DNA of 8,904 bases from an uncultured Porphyromonadaceae bacterium (GTDB lineage: Bacteria > Bacteroidota > Bacteroidia > Bacteroidales > Muribaculaceae). Below, one piece after another: positions 1 through 6,701 of the stretch (its first letter is position 1; every line of letters starts with the position of its first letter). Under the pieces are notes generated by a model. That model did no database searches. It was not told where the DNA came from and was given only the letters and a program-made list of their open reading frames with translations. The translations under genes were made by a program, and so were the position numbers. The DNA is taken from contig CAMWUX010000036.1 of the NCBI GenBank assembly GCA_947177605.1, positions 1 through 8,904 of the forward strand, read 5' to 3'.

Positions 1-112
1 ATATAAAAATCAATTCATTGCAGAGATTTCATCACCCAAAATGTCCATTAGGCCCCACTATTTTTCTACCGACGGATAACGATCCCTCGGGTTCCCTTCA
101 CTCTATCCCTTA
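1..112. other. Left edge; no firm gene, possible 3' end of an incoming plus-strand gene
   Basis: One plus-strand frame is open from base 2 to a TAA at 77-79 (25 codons, ending H-Y-F-S-T-D-G). It could be the C-terminus of a gene that begins left of the window, but a second plus frame is also open through this stretch, so openness proves little. No start codon with plausible coding follows before the tRNA. I see no repeat or RNA here. Confidence 0.2.
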
Positions 113-142
113 TAAATCAAACGCACCCCGAATGTGGGGTGC
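111..142 (-). terminator. Hairpin terminator of tRNA-Ser
   Basis: On the minus strand a 7-bp stem GCACCCC / GGGGTGC (123-129 with 136-142) with a 6-nt loop is followed by a T-rich tail (GTTTGATTTATA). It lies 13 nt past the tRNA 3' end, which fits an intrinsic terminator. The tail is not a pure T run, so efficiency is uncertain. It could also stop a gene entering from the left. Confidence 0.6.
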
Positions 143-155
143 ATGTGATTTATTG

Positions 156-242
156 CGGAAAGACAGGGATTCGAACCCTGGGTACCCGTAAGGGTACAAC
201 GGTTTTCGAGACCGTCCCGATCGACCACTCCGGCATCTTTCC
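156..242 (-). tRNA. tRNA-Ser (anticodon CGA)
   Basis: Reads UCG serine codons. On the minus strand the acceptor stem GGAAAGA (236-242) pairs with TCTTTCC (157-163), with G as discriminator at 156. The anticodon stem ACGGT/ACCGT encloses the loop CTCGAAA, with anticodon CGA at 206-208. The long variable arm typical of class II tRNAs is a 6-bp stem GTACCC/GGGTAC closed by TTAC (182-197). The T arm has the usual GGGTTCGAATCCC (166-178). Length is 87 nt. The CCA end is not encoded (genomic GCAA follows), so it must be added enzymatically. Confidence 0.96.
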
Positions 243-270
243 TTAGTCGATGTTTCGCGATTTTCGAGTG

Positions 271-300
271 CAAAGTTACTAAAGTTTTTCGGTAAGCAAA
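271..300 (-). promoter_or_regulatory. Promoter of tRNA-Ser
   Basis: On the minus strand TTTG (297-300), an 18-nt spacer and TAACTTTG (271-278) match the Bacteroidota primary-sigma consensus TTTG / TAnnTTTG. The spacer is slightly shorter than the usual 19-21 nt. Transcription would start near 264-266, about 22 nt before the mature tRNA 5' end at 242. Confidence 0.65.
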
Positions 301-357
301 GGAGTTATGCAATTTTTTCGCTATTTTCGCATAAATTTTATTCATATTGCCATCGCT

Positions 358-1242
358 ATGATACTCCGATTAATCTCTGCATTAGCGCTCCTGTTGGCTT
401 CAGCTCCATTCGGCATTGCCTCGTCGGCCGATTCTCTGTCTGTGATGAGTTTTAATATCCGCTATGCCAATCCGGGCGATGGTGCGTACTTGTGGCCTAC
501 TCGCGTGGATCGCGTATGCGAGGCTATACAAGACTATGCGCCCGACATTCTCGGCACTCAGGAAGTGCTGCATAATCAATTGGTCGATATGCAGCAGCGG
601 CTACCCGGCTATACTTCGGTAGGTGTGGCTCGCGAAGATGGCCGCACTCAAGGGGAGTATGCGGCTTTGTGGTTTCGCAATGATCGCTTCATTCTTGCCG
701 ACTCCGGCAACTTCTGGCTCAGCGCCACGCCTCTGGAAGCGGGGTCGCTCGGCTGGGATGGCGCCTGCGTGCGTATCGCCACCTGGGCTCGGCTCACTGA
801 CCGATTGACAGGCCGTGACGTGCTGGCTCTCAATACTCATCTCGACCATGTAGGGCCGCTGGCCCGCAAACTTGGTGCGCGACTGGTGATCTCGACGCTC
901 GACTCTATCCGCTCCGGGCGCGATATTCCCGTAGTGGTGACGGGTGATTTCAATTCCGGACCTGAAGATCCGGTGATAATTGATATTACATCAGCCGACA
1001 CTCCGGGGTTCCTCACCGATTCACGCCTGACAGCTGCTACCCTCGCCGGTCCCGAATGGACCTTTCAGGACTTCGACCGTCGACCGCTGGAGGAGCGCGA
1101 CCGCATCGACTACATCTTCTACCGGGGGGCGATCAGTCCGGCAAGCTACACGACTATCGACCGACGTAATGCCGAGGGTCTGTATCTTTCCGACCATTGC
1201 CCTGTGTATGTGGTATTCTCACTCACGCCCGAAGCCCGATGA
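358..1242 (+). CDS. Exported endonuclease/exonuclease/phosphatase (EEP) family hydrolase
   Basis: This 294-residue protein belongs to the EEP fold (DNase I / exonuclease III / inositol phosphatase superfamily), metal-dependent phosphodiesterases or phosphatases; the substrate cannot be told from sequence. Residues 1-22 form a signal peptide (M-I-L-R, a Leu/Ala core, then A-S-S-A), so it acts in the periplasm or outside. Family motifs appear in order: SFNIR with metal-site N33, TQEV with E69, NTHLDH with H161, GDFNS with D197 and N199, and SDHCPV with D279-H280. The full catalytic set is present. An in-frame ATG at 307 would add 17 residues (M-Q-F-F-R-Y...) and spoil the signal peptide, so I prefer 358. 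I see no clear promoter or Shine-Dalgarno sequence. Its stop overlaps the next start (ATGA, 1239-1242), implying one transcript and coupled translation with the glucosaminidase. Confidence 0.9.
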   Translation: MILRLISALALLLASAPFGIASSADSLSVMSFNIRYANPGDGAYLWPTRVDRVCEAIQDYAPDILGTQEVLHNQLVDMQQRLPGYTSVGVAREDGRTQGEYAALWFRNDRFILADSGNFWLSATPLEAGSLGWDGACVRIATWARLTDRLTGRDVLALNTHLDHVGPLARKLGARLVISTLDSIRSGRDIPVVVTGDFNSGPEDPVIIDITSADTPGFLTDSRLTAATLAGPEWTFQDFDRRPLEERDRIDYIFYRGAISPASYTTIDRRNAEGLYLSDHCPVYVVFSLTPEAR

Positions 1243-1901
1243 TCCGCCGTCTGCTCACATACTTTGCCGTTGTCTTCACGCTCCCGGCGTTTTGCCAGAC
1301 CATAGAGCCCGATGTGGACGACTTCTCCATCTGGGAAGTAGCCGACAGCGCGGAGGTGGTACTTACGGACACTACGGAGTGTATCATTGATACTATCCAG
1401 CCTATATTTGGCCCGATACTTGTGGATGCTGCTACGATGCAGGCTTTCGTGCTTACACGCAATCCCGACTTCCCGATCGAGATAGCCGAGGCTTATTTCC
1501 GGCTCGGTGAGCTCTACGGTATCCGGGCCGATGTGGCATTCTGCCAGGCTATATTAGAGACCGGATGGTTTCGCTTCGAAGGTGGCACGGCCGTGACACC
1601 TGACCAGCACAATTATTGTGGTCTCGGGGTGCTCGAACGTGGTATGAAAGGGCACTCGTTTCCGACGGTCGACGACGGAGTGCGCGCACAACTGCAACAT
1701 CTCTATGCCTACGCCACGCGCGACCCGCTCCCGAAGGGTGAGGAGATCGTCGACCCGCGCTTCAAGCTCGTGAGCCGCGGATGCGCCACCAATTGGCACG
1801 ATCTGGCCAACCGTTGGGCGCAAAATCCCGTCTACGGCCACCAGATACTCGGCCTCTACGAGCGTATGCTTGCTTTGCCCTCACCCGATCTGCAGCCTTG
1901 A
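1239..1901 (+). CDS. Exported glucosaminidase-domain peptidoglycan hydrolase
   Basis: This 220-residue protein has a signal peptide (M-I-R-R then a hydrophobic stretch ending A-F-C-Q at about residue 20), a linker to about residue 65, and a glucosaminidase (GH73-like, FlgJ/LytG-type) domain from about 67 to 215. The segment A-I-L-E-T-G-W-F carries the expected catalytic Glu (E107). It is followed by T-P-D-Q-H-N-Y-C-G-L-G, a typical substrate-cleft block, and by a V-D-D-G-V-R-A-Q-L-Q-H-L helix usual for this family. The expected reaction is hydrolysis of N-acetylglucosaminyl-N-acetylmuramyl bonds in peptidoglycan. The start at 1239 is chosen because it sits in ATGA overlap with the EEP gene and begins a clean signal peptide; 1197 would add 14 unlikely residues. 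C20 lies at the end of the leader but without a good lipobox. Confidence 0.88.
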   Translation: MIRRLLTYFAVVFTLPAFCQTIEPDVDDFSIWEVADSAEVVLTDTTECIIDTIQPIFGPILVDAATMQAFVLTRNPDFPIEIAEAYFRLGELYGIRADVAFCQAILETGWFRFEGGTAVTPDQHNYCGLGVLERGMKGHSFPTVDDGVRAQLQHLYAYATRDPLPKGEEIVDPRFKLVSRGCATNWHDLANRWAQNPVYGHQILGLYERMLALPSPDLQP

Positions 1902-1914
1902 TCCATAAAGGCAG

Positions 1915-1946
1915 TTTGAATTTACGGCGGAAAAAGAGTAACTTTG
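1915..1946 (+). promoter_or_regulatory. Consensus promoter of the dGTPase gene
   Basis: TTTG (1915-1918), 20 nt, then TAACTTTG (1939-1946) is an exact match to the Bacteroidota -33/-7 promoter. Only 7 nt separate the -7 element from the ATG at 1954, so the predicted transcript starts about 0-5 nt before the start codon and would be leaderless or nearly so. Confidence 0.8.
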
Positions 1947-1953
1947 TAAAGTT

Positions 1954-3291
1954 ATGGACTGGAACAGACTTATATGCGACAAACGCTTCGGGCTTGAGGA
2001 ATACAACGATCCCAAGCGTGGCACACGCAGCGATTTCCTGCGCGATTACGACCGACTGATATTCTCATCCCCATTCCGACGACTGCAAAACAAAACTCAG
2101 GTGTTTCCGCTACCGGGTAGCATCTTCGTGCACAACCGCCTGACACATAGCCTTGAAGTAGCCTGTGTGGGCCGGTCGTTGGCCACAGAGGCCGCTATCG
2201 CGCTTAAGGAGAAATATGCAGGCGAGCCGTGGGTCAACAAATTTGACGCTATGGGCGAGATCACATCTGCCGCCTGTCTGGCCCACGACCTCGGTAACCC
2301 GCCATTCGGCCACTCCGGGGAGAAAGCCATAGCCACCTTCTTCAGCGAAGGCCCCGGAGCGGAACTAAAGAGCGAACTCACCGACAACCAGTGGGTCGAT
2401 CTCACCCGTTTCGACGGCAACGCCAATGCCTTCCGCCTTCTCACCCACCGCTTCAAGGGACGTCGCCCCGGCGGATTCGCCATGACCTATTCGATGCTTG
2501 CATCGATAGTGAAGTACCCCTACGAGTCATCATTGGCGGGCCCGAAAAACAAATTCGGATTCTTTACTTCTGAGATTGCCGACTTCGAGCGAGTGGCCAG
2601 TGAACTTGGCATTAAGCCTATGCCCGGGCCCAACGGTGAAGTACGCTACGCCCGCTTCCCGCTCGTCTATCTCGTGGAGGCTGCCGACGATATATGCTAC
2701 GAAGTGATGGATATTGAGGATGCCCACAAACTCGGATGGGTGCCTACGCAGAAAGTGATCGACCTGATGCTCGGCTTCTTCGAGGCCGACAAGATAGAGC
2801 ACATGGAGCAGGTGATGGCGCGCCTCGACGATCCCAACGAGAAGATTGCCTATCTGCGCTCGGCCGTGATAGGTACACTCGTCAAGGCTACCGCCGATGC
2901 CTTCATAGCCGGTGAAGAGGAGATACTGAAAGGTACTTATGAAGGTACGCTGCTCGACCACATCACCCCGCGCCTGCGCTCAGCCTACGATAGATGCGCC
3001 GAATTGTCGTGGAACAAGATCTACTGCGCTCCCGACGTTGTCGACATCGATCTGGCCGGTACGTCGATCATATCATTTCTGCTCGAAAAACTCGTGGACG
3101 CTGTGCGCAACCCCTCCTTCAACTATTCGCGACTTCTGCTGGCCAAGGTGCCTCAGCAATACGAAATCGATGCGCCCACGCTATTCGGCAAGATTCAGGC
3201 TGTAGTAGATCACGTGAGCGGCATGACCGACGTCTACGCGCTCGACCTCTACCGCAAACTCAATGGCATGAGCCTTAAGATCAACAACTGA
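1954..3291 (+). CDS. dgt: Deoxyguanosinetriphosphate triphosphohydrolase-like protein (HD domain)
   Basis: This cytoplasmic HD-domain dNTP triphosphohydrolase converts dGTP (or other dNTPs) to the deoxynucleoside plus triphosphate, and so limits dNTP pools. At 445 residues it is in the family's size range. The N-terminal block S-P-F-R-R-L-Q-N-K-T-Q-V-F (39-51) and N-R-L-T-H-S-L-E-V (61-69) are dGTPase signatures. The metal ligands of the HD motif appear as H65, H111-D112 (in A-H-D-L-G-N-P-P-F-G-H) and an Asp of E-A-A-D-D-I (245/246). The glycine-rich G-N-P-P-F-G-H-S-G-E helix-loop (114-123) is also intact. The start fits the family N-terminus (M-D-W-N-R-L...). It has its own consensus promoter directly before the ATG. 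Its 3' end faces the acyltransferase gene with only 11 bp between stops. Substrate preference among dNTPs cannot be read from the sequence. Confidence 0.95.
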   Translation: MDWNRLICDKRFGLEEYNDPKRGTRSDFLRDYDRLIFSSPFRRLQNKTQVFPLPGSIFVHNRLTHSLEVACVGRSLATEAAIALKEKYAGEPWVNKFDAMGEITSAACLAHDLGNPPFGHSGEKAIATFFSEGPGAELKSELTDNQWVDLTRFDGNANAFRLLTHRFKGRRPGGFAMTYSMLASIVKYPYESSLAGPKNKFGFFTSEIADFERVASELGIKPMPGPNGEVRYARFPLVYLVEAADDICYEVMDIEDAHKLGWVPTQKVIDLMLGFFEADKIEHMEQVMARLDDPNEKIAYLRSAVIGTLVKATADAFIAGEEEILKGTYEGTLLDHITPRLRSAYDRCAELSWNKIYCAPDVVDIDLAGTSIISFLLEKLVDAVRNPSFNYSRLLLAKVPQQYEIDAPTLFGKIQAVVDHVSGMTDVYALDLYRKLNGMSLKINN

Positions 3292-3302
3292 TCGCCGATA
3301 TA

Positions 3303-4391
3303 TCAGATCTTCACGAATATCCGCCGCCTGTACATATATAGCAGGATGAAGAAGAGGATCAGGGCATTCCCGGCCGTGAGCAGGGCATCGTAGCCGCTCT
3401 CTCCCAGCCGTGGCTCAAGACCATAGGTGAGCGACGCCACTATGCAGCGGAAATTGATCGTCTCACCTATCACATAGGCTGTGATGGCATTCATACCGTA
3501 GATTCTGACCCATCCGAGTCCGAAAGTGAAGCCCAGCACATCCACCCAGTAGTAGAACAATCCCATAAGCAGGAAGCATACACCGCCCGAGAAGAGCGCC
3601 ATACTCGATGTCCAGAGGCGCTTGATGATAGGTATTGCCATACCCGACAGCCATCCTGCGCCCACGAGCAGCAGACCGATAAGGAGCAAGTACGCGCCTG
3701 CCCGAGCCCGCGCATTAGATCCGGCTCTGATGATACGTCCGGCAAAGACGCCGAGCATCACCGTCACGCCAAACGTGAGGCTGCTCCACACCCACGTATA
3801 GGTGATGTCGCCGCGATAAGGCCCGAGCACGAGAAGATCCACCGAATAAGCATAGTTGCCTTCTACCGAGTAGTCGCCGCGGAGCATCATCGGCACCGTG
3901 TATATTACCAGCAGAGCGAGAGTGGCTACTATCTGTCCGAGCGTATCCATATGGAGATAGATCATTGCCGCTATAAGATAGCCTACGGCTATGGCCTGCA
4001 GTGTATTATTGTATATGTATATCCTATGGGGATCGAGGCCGAGCAGATTGCCCTGCACTATCATACCGAGCAGAAAGAGTATCGCTGCACGATATAGTAT
4101 TTTACCATATATCCTGCCGCTCCTAACTCCCGGAGTGCGATACTTTGAAAAGGAGAACGGCATCGACGTGCCCACCATGAAGAGAAACAGCGGCATTACC
4201 ATGTCCCATACCCGGAAGCCGGCCCATACCTCATGGTCCAGCTGATAAAGGACGGCATTGAGCCACCCGACATTGAGCGCACGACCTATGCCCACTACCA
4301 CCGGCTGGAGAAAGAGAAGCAGGAAGAGGTCAAATCCGCGGAGTATGTCGAGCGAGGCAAGTCGCTCTCCGGAGTGGTGAGTACGGCTCAT
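3303..4391 (-). CDS. DUF5009 / HGSNAT-like membrane acyltransferase
   Basis: This 362-residue protein has about ten hydrophobic segments and belongs to the DUF5009 / NagX / heparan-alpha-glucosaminide N-acetyltransferase-like group, which moves acyl groups across the inner membrane to periplasmic sugars. Family hallmarks are S-L-D-I-L-R-G-F-D (13-21), the Q-L-D-H-E-V-W-A-G-F block with conserved H53, W-D-M-V-M-P-L-F-L-F-M-V-G-T-S (62-76), and a loop with N-N-T-L-Q-A-I-A (about 128-135). It is complete and ends in a basic tail, M-Y-R-R-R-I-F-V-K-I. It lies 16 nt downstream of the GH109-type gene on the same strand, so the two are almost certainly cotranscribed. In this position it could acetylate an amino sugar handled by GH109 or in the envelope; that substrate is inference. 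No Shine-Dalgarno sequence is seen. Confidence 0.88.
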   Translation of the reverse strand: MSRTHHSGERLASLDILRGFDLFLLLFLQPVVVGIGRALNVGWLNAVLYQLDHEVWAGFRVWDMVMPLFLFMVGTSMPFSFSKYRTPGVRSGRIYGKILYRAAILFLLGMIVQGNLLGLDPHRIYIYNNTLQAIAVGYLIAAMIYLHMDTLGQIVATLALLVIYTVPMMLRGDYSVEGNYAYSVDLLVLGPYRGDITYTWVWSSLTFGVTVMLGVFAGRIIRAGSNARARAGAYLLLIGLLLVGAGWLSGMAIPIIKRLWTSSMALFSGGVCFLLMGLFYYWVDVLGFTFGLGWVRIYGMNAITAYVIGETINFRCIVASLTYGLEPRLGESGYDALLTAGNALILFFILLYMYRRRIFVKI

Positions 4392-4407
4392 TGTCTATTG
4401 CCGGCCG

Positions 4408-5796
4408 TTATTTCTTGAATGCGTGGCGGTAGCCCTTCACCTCATTCCACGCACCGCGCGTAAAGTCGGGCACTTCCACCGGCGCGGATCCGTTTTCGAT
4501 CGAGATGGCCGACAGCGGTATCAGTGCACACCATTCGGCGAGGTCGTACACATCCATATCGAGAGGCAGGCCGTTGAGCAGACAGTAGATCAGTCGGTAA
4601 TCCATAATGTAGTCCATACCGCCGTGTCCGCCTACCTTCTTGGCCACCTCGCCAACCTCGCGGATTATCGGGTGGGTGTACTTCTCCAGCAGAGCGGCCT
4701 GCTGCTGTTCGGAGATGAAGCCGTGGGCCGACAGATTCTCGTGATCGGGCACCGAGTCGCCGGCTATCTGCTCAGGCTCGAAGGCGTAGCCCTCCGTCGG
4801 ATACTTGTTGGCGAAGCCCTTGGTGCCGGTAAGCTGATACATACGCGAGTATGGGCGCGGATTCACTACATCGTGCTGTATATGCATCGTCTTTCCTCCC
4901 ACGGTACGGATCATCGACATGGTATGGTCGCCGTTGGCAAATGTCTCGGGAGCTTTGCCTGTACTCTTTTCAATGTATGCAGGCCCGTTTACGGCTTTCG
5001 TATCCATCGACACTACGGTGGCCATGCGGTCGCCGCGGTGAATGTCGAGCAGCTGGCAGGCAGGGCCGATACCATGAGTGGGATACACATCGCCGCGGTG
5101 AGCCTGATTGTATTTCATGCGCCAGTTGTCCCAGTAGTAGGGCCAGAACTCCTCCAGGTTGTGGATGTAACTGCCCTCGGTGTGGAGCACCTCTCCGAAG
5201 AGACCGGCCTGAGCCATATTGAGAGTGTTGAGTTCGAAGAAGTCGTAGATACAGTTTTCAAGCATCATGCAGTGAAGACGCTTGCTCTCGGCCGTGTTGA
5301 TAAGCGCCCATATCTCGTCGAGGTTCATAGCGGCCGGTACCTCTATAGCCGTATGCTTGCCTTGCTCCATGGCGTAGAGCGCCATCGGAGTATGATTCAC
5401 CCAGTCGGTCACGATATACACAAGGTCGATATCGTCGCGGTCGCAGAGCGCCTTCCATGCATCTTCACTTCCCGTGTAGGAAGCCACAGGTGCATGGCCT
5501 GCATCGGCAAGCATCTTCTCAACCTTAGCCACACGGTCGGGCTCGATATCGCACACAGCCTTCACTACGGCGCCGGGCACGTGAAGCATCCGCTCCACGG
5601 CCGTATAGCCACGCATACCCAGACCGATAAAGCCCACGCGCACCGAGTCCATCGGAGCCGTGGCAAAGCCTACGAGGTGTGTCTGACCTGCCGGACGCTC
5701 GGGTACATCCGTCTTAATAGGAGTCATTGCTGATACTGTGATTGCCATAGCGGCCATCATGGTCATGGCGCCGGCGAGAAATCTTCTTATGTTCAT
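4408..5796 (-). CDS. Exported GH109-type Gfo/Idh/MocA protein (alpha-N-acetylgalactosaminidase-like)
   Basis: This 462-residue protein has a signal peptide (M-N-I-R-R-F-L..., Ala/Met-rich to about residue 23). It then has an NAD-binding Rossmann fold beginning V-G-F-I-G-L-G-M-R-G (54-63), with the acidic end of strand 2 at V-C-D-I-E (81-85), and the Gfo/Idh/MocA C-terminal sheet. The blocks Y-P-T-H-G-I-G-P (238-245), with Y238 and H241 placed as the proposed catalytic pair of GH109, and G-G-M-D-Y-I-M-D-Y-R-L (392-402) are GH109-like. GH109 enzymes remove alpha-linked terminal GalNAc by a redox-assisted elimination using tightly bound NAD. Activity here is inferred from family likeness; a different sugar specificity is possible. 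The start at 5796 gives a proper signal peptide; the open frame continues upstream to 6006 but crosses its own promoter and the divergent gene. It heads an operon with the acyltransferase. Confidence 0.88.
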   Translation of the reverse strand: MNIRRFLAGAMTMMAAMAITVSAMTPIKTDVPERPAGQTHLVGFATAPMDSVRVGFIGLGMRGYTAVERMLHVPGAVVKAVCDIEPDRVAKVEKMLADAGHAPVASYTGSEDAWKALCDRDDIDLVYIVTDWVNHTPMALYAMEQGKHTAIEVPAAMNLDEIWALINTAESKRLHCMMLENCIYDFFELNTLNMAQAGLFGEVLHTEGSYIHNLEEFWPYYWDNWRMKYNQAHRGDVYPTHGIGPACQLLDIHRGDRMATVVSMDTKAVNGPAYIEKSTGKAPETFANGDHTMSMIRTVGGKTMHIQHDVVNPRPYSRMYQLTGTKGFANKYPTEGYAFEPEQIAGDSVPDHENLSAHGFISEQQQAALLEKYTHPIIREVGEVAKKVGGHGGMDYIMDYRLIYCLLNGLPLDMDVYDLAEWCALIPLSAISIENGSAPVEVPDFTRGAWNEVKGYRHAFKK

Positions 5797-5831
5797 GATA
5801 GTATGATTTGTCGGTAAAATTAGTGATTCAA

Positions 5832-5863
5832 CAAAATTACGATTATTGTAGTATCTTTGCAAG
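5832..5863 (-). promoter_or_regulatory. Promoter of the GH109-acyltransferase operon
   Basis: On the minus strand CTTG (5860-5863), a spacer of 20 nt and TAATTTTG (5832-5839) match TTG / TAnnTTTG. The predicted start is near 5826-5829, leaving an A/T-rich leader of about 30 nt before the ATG at 5796. The spacer contains the -7 element of the divergent M15 gene. Confidence 0.65.
5852..5859 (+). promoter_or_regulatory. -7 element of the M15 peptidase gene
   Basis: TATCTTTG matches TAnnTTTG and lies 7 nt before the ATG at 5867, the same spacing as at dgt. No TTTG or TTG is found about 20 nt upstream, so the promoter is incomplete and may need an activator or be weak. It overlaps the spacer of the opposing GH109 promoter. 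Confidence 0.55.
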
Positions 5864-5866
5864 CGA

Positions 5867-6589
5867 ATGCGACAAATATTGCTCACCTTATTGCTCATCT
5901 CGGCTATCACAGCCACTGGAGCCAGCGCCCTGCGCCCCACCGACGCACGTCCCGGCATCGCCCTCGCCGACTTCTGTTGGAGCGAAGCCGAGGCGGACAC
6001 CCTCACGCCACAATTGCTCGAAGCCTTCCGCAGTTATGAGATACCCGAAGCCGTGGCTGAGCGGATGCGCGGCAAGTCCTATCCCGAAGGTTGCCCGATC
6101 CCGTTGTCGGATCTGCGCTACCTCATTATTCCGCATTTCGACGGCCACGGCTCCGTTCGTCTGGGCGAGATGGTGTGCCACCGCTCAGTCGCCAGGCAGT
6201 TGCTCGACATATTCAGAGAACTCTTCGCGGCCCGCTATCCCATAGAGCGGATGGTACTCATCGACGACTACGATGCCGACGACGAGCGGTCAATGTCGGC
6301 CAACAACACCACTTGCTTCTGCTACCGCACAGTAGCCGGTAGCAGAAAGCTCTCGCGCCACAGCCTCGGCAAAGCCGTCGACATCAACCCGCTCTACAAC
6401 CCTATGGTAAACCGCAAGAGTGGCACAGTCGTTCCCGGAGCAGCCCGCGAGTGGGCCGACCGCACGATCGCCGACAACCCCTATGTCGTACGTCGTGGCG
6501 ACGCCGCATGGCGCGCCTTCACCCGCCGCGGCTGGCGCTGGGGCGGCTCCTGGCGCACCCGCCCCGACTACCAGCACTTCCAACTGTAA
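5867..6589 (+). CDS. Exported M15-family peptidase (D-Ala-D-Ala carboxypeptidase / L,D-endopeptidase-like)
   Basis: This 240-residue protein has a signal peptide (M-R-Q-I-L-L-T-L..., cleavage likely after A-T-G-A-S-A, about 16-21) and a C-terminal zinc peptidase domain of the M15C/VanY-like type. The zinc site is S-R-H-S-L-G-K-A-V-D-I-N-P with H165 and D172, and the terminal D-Y-Q-H-F with H237. The block R-G-W-R-W-G-G-S-W (221-229) precedes it as usual in M15C proteins. Such enzymes cut peptide side chains of peptidoglycan in the periplasm; whether this one is a carboxypeptidase or endopeptidase is not decidable here. Two Cys (C150, C152) lie near the zinc site and could form a disulfide. 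It is transcribed alone, divergent from GH109, with a -7 element 7 nt before its start. Codon use is GC-rich like the genes to the left. Confidence 0.88.
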   Translation: MRQILLTLLLISAITATGASALRPTDARPGIALADFCWSEAEADTLTPQLLEAFRSYEIPEAVAERMRGKSYPEGCPIPLSDLRYLIIPHFDGHGSVRLGEMVCHRSVARQLLDIFRELFAARYPIERMVLIDDYDADDERSMSANNTTCFCYRTVAGSRKLSRHSLGKAVDINPLYNPMVNRKSGTVVPGAAREWADRTIADNPYVVRRGDAAWRAFTRRGWRWGGSWRTRPDYQHFQL

Positions 6590-6644
6590 TTACCGCATTG
6601 GGTATCTATGCATACACAAAAAATATCAGGAGAGTTATGATAAA

Positions 6645-6671
6645 GGCCGGTAACTTGAAAAGCAACCGGCC
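6645..6671 (-). terminator. Hairpin between converging genes; likely terminator of the minus-strand cluster
   Basis: A 7-bp GC-rich stem (GGCCGGT at 6645-6651 with ACCGGCC at 6665-6671) encloses a 13-nt loop. Read on the minus strand it is followed by TTTATCAT, a weak T tract, about 30 nt past the beta-propeller stop. On the plus strand no T tract follows, so it suits the minus-strand transcript better than the M15 gene. Confidence 0.45.
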
Positions 6672-6701
6672 AAGCAGAATAAAGTGCTAATTACATATAT
6701 A

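Noticed and set aside
103..345. Minus-strand 80-codon frame across the tRNA
   Set aside because: It translates the tRNA gene, its promoter and its terminator; the N-P-C-L type string is the usual artefact of reading through a tRNA T arm.
3277..3311. Possible bidirectional terminator between the converging dgt and acyltransferase genes (AAGATC ... GATCTT, with CTGAT ... ATCAG inside)
   Set aside because: The inner and outer stems share a base and cannot form together, both are short and AT-rich, and no T tract follows.
4423..5733. Long plus-strand open frame (436 codons) lying antisense to the GH109-type gene
   Set aside because: The protein is His/Arg/Val-rich with no recognisable domain, and the minus strand carries an unmistakable GH109 sequence. 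Such antisense frames arise from GC-rich codon use.
5797..6006. N-terminal extension of the GH109 frame to 6006
   Set aside because: It would cross its own promoter and the start of the divergent M15 gene, and would bury the signal peptide at residue 70.
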